From NCBI GenBank assembly GCA_003439945.1, contig QVRM01002770.1, positions 490,501-554,500 of the forward strand: a stretch of DNA of 64,000 nucleotides, given 5' to 3'. The position numbers were made by a program, and so were the translations under genes. The notes beneath the pieces are model-generated. The model ran no database searches. It was not told the DNA's origin and worked only from the letters and a program-made list of their open reading frames with translations. Positions 55,735 through 64,000 of this stretch are shown piece by piece (position 1 is the stretch's first letter; each line of letters opens with the position of its first letter). This DNA is from Dermanyssus gallinae. Its lineage: Eukaryota > Arthropoda > Arachnida > Mesostigmata > Dermanyssidae.

Positions 55735-56208
55735 CTGCTTAGAATATTTAGCAAAGCCAAATCTTATAAATAACGTGTTCTTGTGTTCGAATTTGTCCGT
55801 AGTGCATAACCAAATACATGATGCTTGGCTGTTTCACGTTGTCACAATGATTTGTCGGATTTTCTCTGGCCCTCAAAAGTAATTATCTAAGATGTCATGG
55901 CAACTCCCTGTATTCCCGACTTGATATAAAGTTGTTAATTTGCCTTCAAAGTGCAAATGTGTATTGCAGTTCATTTTGATCATACGTTAGCCTATGGTAC
56001 AATGCACGTTTTGTTATTATGCTTTATTTACTACGGTTTAATTTATAAAAAAACTTACAAGTAGAACCGAATGATGTGATAATTATCCAAAGCACTCCCA
56101 AATATCAAGGCGATTCGTCTACAAACACTAGCGAAATTGAATAAAGATGTAAACGAATCGTTACTTAAGTGGGCCTCCTAATGTACTGTATATAGTTTAA
56201 TTGTGTTC

Positions 56209-56250
<42 letters not shown>

Positions 56251-56542
56251 ACGACGTACATTTAATACGTTTTTCCAATATTATTATATTATTATGATTG
56301 TACTTATTTAAATAAGAAATCTTGCTCTTACTGTGGCTTTAATATTTAAGACTTAGGCTGGCACTTTTGCCTTGTTGTACACAACCTCGACGTCACAAAA
56401 GAAGGCCACACAGGAGGGCAGACGTCGCGAGCGAGCAAAGACAGGCAGCTAACGCCATCCAACGTGTGTTTAGTGGTTGCTTAAGCACGCACAAGAGCTT
56501 GTCCCTGTCCGACGGTAAATTCGCCTAAGAAGTAAATATTTG

Positions 56543-56573
<31 letters not shown>

Positions 56574-56650
56574 AACATGGGCATGATGTACATCGAGGAC
56601 GAACCACGAGTATGGTGTTAATTTTATTGCAATCCCACAATCGGTTCATA
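55735..56650. other. AT-rich stretch with two (TA)n arrays
   Basis: (TA)n tracts lie at 56215-56247 and 56547-56571. No gene or element end was recognised. Confidence 0.5.
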
Positions 56651-56699
56651 CAGAAAAAAGTGAAAAAACAGTGTTGCAAAATGTTAGCAACAATAACGC

Positions 56700-57310
56700 A
56701 TTACGGAGTCTAAATCAGATCGTAGACTCGGTGATTCATGGAGTTAGTGCGCTGTTGTAAATACGAAAGTGGAATATCTGCTTCACTAAACGTCCCCAAA
56801 GATGTTCGATGGGATTCAGGTCTGGACTCAATGTCGGCCAGTCAAAAAGTGGCACTCTTTGTTCTTGAAAAAGGCTATAGTGCTAACCGAGGTATGAAAC
56901 GTGGCGTTGTCTTTGACGTGAGAAACTGCGTCAGGTTCCCCAATTCTTCTAAATGGGCTTCTAACTGGGAACCGACGATACTTGTCGGAATTGTTTCGGC
57001 CCACAATTGCGACAGATCAGACTTCCATATATCCAAACGCTATATACTATGTCCAAACGCACCCCGATATTTCATAAAACCACCACTGGCCATACGTTTC
57101 GAGAACCATTTGACCAAGAAACAGTCTGCAACCGGCCTTCGTCGGGAGTGCATCGGGTGTAGAGGTCTCCGTGTGAGATTGGTGATTTTGTGTGACCCGT
57201 CTCTTGCCTTGTATCGTGTTGAGCATGGGGCGAGTCTTCTGTCACGTCTGTCCCAATGGGGCCCGATGCTGAGACACGGTGAATTGTGTGCGCCACCTTC
57301 TCACGTTTTC
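56700..57310 (-). pseudogene. Tc1-like transposase fragment
   Basis: Minus-strand frames encode RRPLHPMHSRRRPVADCFLV near 57120-57150, then DNATFHTSVSTIAFFKNK (about 56860-56920) and, after a shift, WPTLSPDLNPIEHLWGRL (about 56780-56830). SPDLNPIEHLWG is the final catalytic motif of Tc1/Tc3-type enzymes. No terminal repeats were seen. Several stops are present. Confidence 0.65.
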
Positions 57311-57770
57311 GATCGTTGGCATTGACTGAGTGCTGTGAATGCGGTGCTTTGGAGCGCGGCGGAGTGTCTGATGCTTGTCGACTCTCTTCTGCTTTGAGTG
57401 CCTATGATGGGGTTGTTCGGCGGAGTTGTGTACAGGTGATTTCTTGTAAGTCTGTGCATCTGTCGTTGTGGTTGTGTTCACAAGTGAGACTGGTATCTCA
57501 AGCTTTCAGCGCCAGTATGGATCTTGCTGGGTGAGACTTTACGGCTACATACAACTGTGGTACATTCGTGGTAAAAACAGCTGCGCTGTCTACTTTGCAG
57601 TGTGGTGAAGCAGGCTGTTGACATTACGACGAGTGCAGCTTTGGGCAACATTTCTACATCTAGACGCCAGACCATTCAATGAGAGGAGGATTCGGCGGAC
57701 GTGTAATCTGCAGCAAAAACTGATTTCACCGGTCGTCTGCTACGTGCGTTGCTGTTTTAGTCGGCAAATC

Positions 57771-59384
57771 ATGGGAGCTACGGACAATAAAGTCCCGGTA
57801 GAAACGAAGAGGAGAGGAGCAACCGCTGTAAATAAACGTAAAGCAGAGCCGCAAGAAGAGTCAAAGGGAAAGAAGGAGAAGCTGATGGGGGAGACAGGGC
57901 AAGCAGAGGCGAATTTGAAAGTGTGTGCAGCAAGCAGTAGCTTAAAATATGTAAATGTTTCCAAAGCGGCGACCCTGCCAACGGTGCACTCAGTAGCATC
58001 AGCTGTGGTGAACAACGTCACAGCTGACGGTTCTCGAAATGAAGAGATCGCCAATGGTATTGAGTTGCCGGCAACTCACCTGATTGTGGATACTGAAGAG
58101 ACTGGGAAGAATGTTTCGGGTAATGGATGGACCCAGGTGATAAATAAAGATACGCAAAGAGGCTTGGAAAACTTCAGTCACAAATTGAGGCTATCAGGGC
58201 AAACACCGTGCGTAATTCCAAAGGTGTTTTCCGTATGTAATTGCACGGAGGATTGAGCACGACTGTGACGGTGAAATAAATATCGGCAGCGGGCCTTTCC
58301 AGGGCAACATGCTAGCTCTCTGTAGTGAGCTGTTTCGGCTCTACCCTGACACTAGACCTGAATCGAAATCAAATTATATTCATGTTTGGACCAATGCAGT
58401 TGAAGTTACCAAAAAGGTTTTGGGGCTGACAGAGCTTCTGGAATCCGCGTAACTACAAGTTGTAGAGACCTGGACAACAACTGGGCACGGATTACTCAGG
58501 TTGACCGCGGCTTCACGGATGAGGACATATTAGCAGCGCTGAAGCAGGACGGCGTGGTGACAGTTAAGAGAGAAGTTGGGAAGCGACGCGTGGGTGATCA
58601 GCTTACAGAGTTTGTTACAGACAGAGTTCTTCTACGCTTTAATCGTGTGCCACCCACAGAGGTATTTCTGGCGTGCAGAAAGCATAAAGTTGTTATGTAC
58701 GCTGGTGCACCTAAAGCGTGCTTCAAATGTCAAAAACTTGGTCACATAGCCGCGAATTGTAAAAATGAGATAGCTTGTAGAAATTGTGGTGAGACTGGCC
58801 ATCTTGCAGCTGAATGTAAAAAGGCACCTAAATGTGTAAATTGTAAGGGTTGCCATGCATCTTCCTCGTCATTATGTCCGTTACGCGCATACGAACTTGA
58901 AAAGCGAAATATTTGGATGGAGCGCAGACTACTGCAACAAGTCAGTGTAGAGCATCCCGCCACAGCTATCAAAGTGATTGATCAAGCTCCTTCATCAACA
59001 CCGGAATTGTCTGCTAGACATCCTGTCACGACGCAGGGTTCCAGTCGCTCTTACGCATCAGTTGTGAGATCAGTTGTTGCGGAAACCGCTGCCGGTCCAG
59101 AAGTAAAAATCAATCTTCCGGGAATTACAATGATCCCCCAGAAACAAACGATGAAGCGGCTGGCTAAGCCTACCTCTACGACGAAGAAAACGACGTTCGG
59201 CAAAACGAAGATGCTCCTAAAGCCCAGGATGCGTCAGGCTCCCAGGACAAAGAAAAGCGTGGCTGCAGCGTTTAAGCCCGTCATGAGAATTTTAAATGCT
59301 ATATGCCCACAAGCAGTGGGATGTCTGAAGAGCCTTTTTAGTGCAATTGCACCTTTGTTAGAGTTACTTAAGCAGTTTAACTAG
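57771..59384 (+). pseudogene. Jockey-like ORF1 (gag-like, CCHC zinc knuckles)
   Basis: It probably starts at the ATG at 57771 (MGATDNKVPVE), followed by a Lys/Glu-rich segment. Frame changes occur near 58245 and 58455, so the central domain (IEHDCDGEINIGSGPFQGN, YIHVWTNAVEV) lies in another frame. The last part (58554-59384) holds CFKCQKLGHIAANC, CRNCGETGHLAAEC and CVNCKGCHASSSSLC, then a basic tail and a hydrophobic C-terminus. ORF1 proteins of this type bind element RNA. The copy is not translatable as one protein. Confidence 0.75.
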
Positions 59385-59919
59385 AGTCTTACCCTTCTTG
59401 TAATACATTGGATTATAACTAGAGTTTTACACATACCTTGTAATAACATGACCATGGCATTAGATAGTTTAATCACATAACCCTACAAATGTAAGGCAGT
59501 GCCAGACATGGTGGGGACCGCCAGAATTTAAAGTTGTAACTCTTAGCGGTGTAAAATCACCAATTTTTAGTACTCTTGCAGCCATCCACATTAATGCGGG
59601 AACAGGAGGGCTCAAGAAATCAGGGCAACTCGAAACGCTGGGGGACATACTGATGCAAGAGGGTTCTGGGCTAGACGTTTGTAGTCATAAGCGAAACATG
59701 GCTAAAATCAGGCGACTACAACGCTTATAGCATCCCCGGTTTTAATTTGATTGGCTCAGGACGGGAAACTAATAAACAGGGAGGAGGGGTTGGCATGTAC
59801 ATACGCTCGAACTGCCTTATACTCTCTAAGCTTGCTAAAAGTAGTGATGATGGTAACGTACAGGTTCTCAGGGTACATCTAAAGAAGTGCGGTTTTGAAG
59901 GAGTTGTTATCGGTATGTA

Positions 59920-61239
59920 CGAGGTGTGTTCAAAACGTATCGCGACTTTTGTGTTTTTTCAAAAATTATTCATTTATTCATGAATATCTATTTTGTCGCC
60001 TTCAAAGTAATCCCCATGAGATATTATACACTTGTGCCAACGGTTTTTCCAATCTTCGAAGCACTTCAAAAACCATTTTTTTTTTCTTGTTCAGCCCCTC
60101 CTTCGATGCCGTCTTTATCTCGTCAAGCGTAGCGTAACGTCGTCCTTTCATGGGCCTCTTCAGTTTAGGGAACAAGAAAAAGTCACAGGGGGCCAGATCT
60201 GGGGAATACGGTGGCTGCGGCATCATTAGTGTGTTGTTTTTAGCCAAAAACTCGCGCACAAGCAACGATGTATGAGCAGGGGCGTTATCGTGGTGCAAAA
60301 GCCAATTTTTGTTCTTCCACAAATCCGGGCGTTTCTGGCGGATTGCTTCGCGCAAATTGCGCATAACTTGCAGGTAATATTCCTTATTGACCGTTCTACC
60401 CTGTGGCAAGAACTCATGATGCACCACGCCCCTGCAATCGAAGAAAACTGTCAGCAAAACTTTTCACATTCGACCGAACTTGGCGCGCTTTTTTCGGTCT
60501 TGGTTCGTGCGGCAGCTTCCATTGAGATGATTGAGGTTTGGTTTCCACGTCATAACCATAAACCCACGATTCGTCACCAGTTATGACCCTCTGGAGCAAA
60601 TTTGGGTCGTCGCGGACAGAGTCCAACATCTTATTAGCAATGTTCATGCGATGCTGTTTTTGGTCGCAATTGAGCAATTTTGGTACGAATTTCGCGGCGA
60701 CCCGTCTCATGCCCAAATCATTGATAAAAATCGAATGGCACGAGCCAATCGATATGTTTAGGTCCTCAGCAACTTCTCTAACGGTGATTCGACGATTGGC
60801 CAATACCATTTTCTCCACTTCATTAATTTTTTCGTCTGTTGTTGAAGTGCTCGGGCGTCCGGCACGCTCTTCGTCGTTCACATCTTCTCGGCCTTCTGAG
60901 AACATTTTGTACCACCGATAAACGTTGCTTCGGTCCAAGGTAGCTTCTCCGTATGCCACAGTCAACATTCGGAATGCATCCGCGCACTTAATTTCGTTTT
61001 TCACACAAAATTTGATACAGGTTCTTTGATCCATTTTTTTGAATAGGTAAAAATCGAAGACGATCCAAAACACGTGCAAGCAAAGCAGCTGTCAACAATT
61101 AAGTGAACATTCAAAATGGCCGAGCTTGTCGGCATAAGTGAGAGACATGAGTACCAACATAACGCCACAAAAAATCGAAATTCGAATATACGTAACCCGC
61201 GAAAATTCAAAAGTCGCGATACGTTTTGAACACACCTCG
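59920..61239 (-). mobile_element. Complete mariner element (1320 bp)
   Basis: It is bounded by TA at 59918-59919 and 61240-61241. The terminal inverted repeats are about 31 bp (CGAGGTGTGTTCAAAACGTA and its inverse). It is inserted in the endonuclease region of the Jockey-like LINE. Size and structure are typical of an intact mariner apart from one coding break. Confidence 0.9.
60002..61034 (-). pseudogene. Mariner transposase (DD34D), one frameshift
   Basis: It starts MDQRTCIKFCVKNEIKCADA at 61034. The N-terminal helix-turn-helix includes DRSNVYRWYKMFSEGRED, the linker GRPSTSTT, and a second one VREVAEDLNISIGSCHSI. Catalytic motifs are VITGDESWVYGYD, HHDNAPAHTS and SPDLAPCDFFLFPKLK; the last two aspartates are 34 residues apart, giving DD34D. 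An extra A in an A run near 60463 shifts the frame before TVFFDCRGVVHHEF. All catalytic aspartates remain. This is the least damaged transposase gene in the window. Confidence 0.85.
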
Positions 61240-63817
61240 TATTCCAGTAGGGTCACGCATAAGGAAGTCCTACTGGATTTGTTGGAAGAGGTACTTCCAA
61301 TGGGTTCAGCTCTCCCATGTATAGTAATGGGTGACTCGAATATTAATTTGCTGGCTAATACAGACAGGGAAAGCTATATATCATTTTTCTCGGAAAGAAG
61401 CTTTTTTCATGTCGTCAAGCAGGTGACTCGCCCCGCTTCCGGTACATGTATTGACCATGTTGCTGTTAGAAATTGTGAGGATTTCCTGGAAATCTGCCCG
61501 GTCGTTTGTTGCACCAGGCTATTTTCGGATCACTACCCTGTGGTAGTGTTCTTATCTGGAAAGTATTCTCCGGTTACAGAAGCCGTACCTGCTCCGACAG
61601 CCTTATTAAGGATACACGATCGGAAGAGTGTCACATTGTTTCTTGACCGAGTTGCCCGTTTAAGCTGGTTAAAAATGTATGACACTGACGGGCACGGAAG
61701 AAGCTTTTGAAGCTTTCAGTAATTTGTTAGTCAATGAATATAATAGATGCTTTAACAATTTCTGCCAGAGTAATTTGAAACAGCATCTAAAGTTCAATTT
61801 TTCTGCCAAAGTTAAGGCGCTTGCGGCAAAGCGTTAACAAGCTTTATCGTTGGCATATAAAAGCGCAGTCGGAAGAATCAAAGTCTTCGTATTATCGTAG
61901 CTTCCTGCGCTACAAGCGTGAACTTCGTAACGCCAAGACAAATTTTTATAAGACGTGCTTTAGGCAATTCCAGGGTGACACTTCCAAACTTTGGAAGTTT
62001 ATTAATGGTTCGTGTGGCAGAGTTAGAAAGTCAGTGGAACTTCCTACTACTCTGGAAGCCAGTTCTGGGCTTGTGACTGACCTAACGGATATAGTGACGG
62101 AGCTAAATCACCATTTTGCTACGGTGGGATCCAATACAGTAAAAGCTCTCCAAGTCAAGGAAAACGTTCAACCAGCTCTGGAGGCCACCTGGTTTAAGAG
62201 AGATTTGTCATTCTCTTTTTTGCCAGTAAGTACGCCGGAAGTACAAAGAAGTTTAGAATCCACGAAGGCTTCCTGGAGAGTTGGGGCTGCAGGAATCCCA
62301 GACCGATTGCTAAAGTTGTCCTCCGTCATTCTTTCTCATCCATTGGCGCATATTATAAACCGTTCCCTGACTACTGGCGTTTTCCCCGCTAGACTAAAGG
62401 TGTCCACAATTATTCCCTTATTTAAAAATAAGGGCGATCGTAGAAATCCGAATAATTACCGACCAATTTCTTTACTGGATTACCTCTCAAAGATATTTAA
62501 AAAGGTAGTTAAATCCAGATGCGAAGGGCACCTTAGTTCGATTGGGTTCTTTTCGAGGAATCAGTTTGGATTTCGTAAGGCACGCTCAACGGAGCTTGCC
62601 CTCGCTCATCTTTATCAGGAGGTCGCCAATTCTTTCCAAGACAACCAACTTTGCCTTGGCGTCTTTTTGGATGTTTCTGCCGCCTTCAACTGTGTAAATC
62701 ATTCGTTGTTCTTACTTATGCTCGAAAAACTTGGTTGTGATAGCACTGTTGTGTCTTGGTTTAGGTCATACCTAGCGGAGAGGCAGCAAGCGGTAAAGGT
62801 AGGTTGTTTTGAATCGACCTTAGAAGAAGTAAACATCGGGACGCCACAAGGGTCAATCTTAGGACCGTTTATGTTTATCATTTTGATTAATTTCATTATT
62901 GAAGAGATTGCGTCAGAAGGGTCCTGTACGCCCATCGTCTATGCTGATCATACGACCTTACTTTTTCGTACTCAACCATCTGCGATACAGGCTGATGTAC
63001 AGAAGGCTATGCAAGTAGTAGAGTATGCTGTTCTTGTGTTTGAAAAATTCGGTCTGGTGATAAATGCAACCAAAACAGGACTCACGTTGTTTCGCCCTGC
63101 CAAAAGGGTCACGCAGGTTCAAACGCTAGAGCTCAATGGAACGGAAGTGACACTTTCTTCTACTATCAAATGTCTGGGCTTAACTTTACATGAGACGCTT
63201 AGATGGCATGATCACTTAGATGTTATTACGCCTAAATGCTATGCGGTAATTTCATCTATTCGTTGTCTACGAGAACTAGGAGTGCCTGTCGAGGGTCTTC
63301 TTATGGTGTATAAAATGCTATTAGTGCCAATTCTTTGTTATGGTATTTCAATTTGGGGATTTATAATAAAGGTATAACTCACAGGGCCGAAGTCATTCAG
63401 AATGATGCCCTCAGGGCGGTATTTAACTTGCGCCGCATCGATTCGGTTCGCAAGTGTTTTCAAGACTGTAAGCTTTTAACACTTAGGGATATGTACAGGG
63501 TAAAAATTGCCACGCTTGCATTTAAGATGTATAGGGGAGTTATTCCGGATGATGCTGGTTTTCCTATAAGAGCTGCTGTTAGACGCACAACTCGACGTGC
63601 AACGGAATTTGTGAGGCCAATAGCTCTAAAGCAGACCACCCGTCATGCTCTTGCATACACCCTTCCGACTATCTGGACCGAACTTCCCAAAGAAATTCGT
63701 GTGCTTACCCTCAGTCGGATCATTTAAACGCGAGGTGAAAAAATGGGTAACAAGCAAAAACTGTAGTCAAAACTAGTTTCCCGTCAATAGGTTGAAATTG
63801 TGTGAACGGGAGAAGTG

Positions 63818-64000
63818 TTTAGCAACTTCAATTGCTAGTTTCGTATGGAGTGAGACATATTATAGTATGAAATAGATAATAGTGATGTTACACATTTTAC
63901 ATGCACACTTTTTACACACATTTTTGTAATGCACATTTTAAATATTTTTATATACGAGAACTTAAGTTTAGCAACTTCAATTGCTAGTTTCGTATGGAGT
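63818..64000. repeat. Direct repeat, period about 148 bp, at the window edge
   Basis: TTTAGCAACTTCAATTGCTA and the following TTTCGTATGGAGT occur at 63819-63851 and again at 63968-64000. It lies in the 3' UTR of the Jockey-like LINE and may continue beyond the window. Confidence 0.85.

Larger units (their letters stand above)
59600..63727 (+). pseudogene. Jockey-like ORF2 (endonuclease, RT), split by mariner and frameshifts
   Basis: Endonuclease part 1 (59680-59918) has VVISETWLKSGD and KQGGGVGMYIRSN. Part 2 (61240-61570) has IVMGDSNINLL and SDHYPVVVFL. Removal of the mariner plus one TA (1322 bp) would leave these two parts in the same frame. The RT (61821-63377) shows LKVSTIIPLFKNKGDR, NNYRPISLL, QFGFRKARST, FLDVSAAFNCV, GTPQGSILGP and VYADHTTLL; the second aspartate of YADD is histidine and the AFD motif is AFN. 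After another shift near 63365 the C-terminal part ends at 63727. Confidence 0.8.
57540..63960 (+). mobile_element. Jockey-like LINE interrupted by a mariner
   Basis: It has a gag-like ORF1 with three zinc knuckles and an ORF2 with APE endonuclease, RT and C-terminal segment, in order over about 6.3 kb including the inserted mariner (59920-61239). The 3' UTR contains a repeat of about 148-bp period that runs out of the window. Frameshifts and changed catalytic residues show an inactive copy. A shorter relative lies at 46175-48120. Confidence 0.8.

Overview
This is a repeat-rich invertebrate genome window, probably arthropod and possibly chelicerate. The basis is a BEL/Pao element with a tRNA-Lys primer site, Tc1/mariner elements, several non-LTR retrotransposon lineages, tRNA-derived SINEs, and spliced GT-AG exons of a CD36-type scavenger receptor. 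There are no bacterial-type operons. The host group is an inference. Nearly all coding-like sequence belongs to mobile elements, most of them truncated or frameshifted.

Layout: 1-535 is a LINE reverse-transcriptase (RT) fragment on the minus strand. 536-3477 is a BEL/Pao remnant with no 5' LTR. 3478-5335 (minus) is the zinc-finger/Myb/RT half of an R2/R4-like LINE. 5336-14040 is a stack of elements in or beside (TA)n arrays: a CAGGGT-terminus fragment, a restriction-like-endonuclease (RLE) LINE fragment, a fold-back DNA element with two 831-bp arms, a complete but dead Tc1-like element, and an R2/R4-like LINE. Part of this stack (9011-10675) is tandemly duplicated. 15006-17080 is a CR1-like LINE, followed by a perfect 242-bp palindrome (17082-17323).

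17330-22775 (minus) holds six in-frame exons of a CD36/SR-B family gene, with transposon debris in its introns. They match no single long reading frame and were recovered by joining GT-AG sites with matching phases. The first and last exons of the gene were not found. 23154-32290 holds SINE pieces and decayed LINEs. 33390-37235 is the best-preserved LINE, with a PHD-finger ORF1 and an endonuclease-RT ORF2 carrying one break. 38850-41267 holds a second inverted repeat around (TA)n, containing a 63-bp R2/R4-like 3' end, and then a second fold-back element. 41308-52493 is a graveyard of minus-strand LINEs, a SINE with a clear target-site duplication, a mariner fragment and a further RLE fragment. 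52530-56650 is mostly non-coding. 56650-64000 holds a Tc1-like fragment and a long Jockey-like LINE interrupted by a complete mariner.

The main theme is (TA)n. At least twenty TA arrays occur. Two separate RLE-type LINE lineages begin and/or end in them, TA-target DNA transposons sit in the same arrays, and two inverted repeats have (TA)n at their axis. I see no sign of an undescribed defence or regulatory system. The strongest candidates for something new are the (TA)n-associated RLE LINEs, the fold-back elements, and the palindrome next to a splice donor of the receptor gene.
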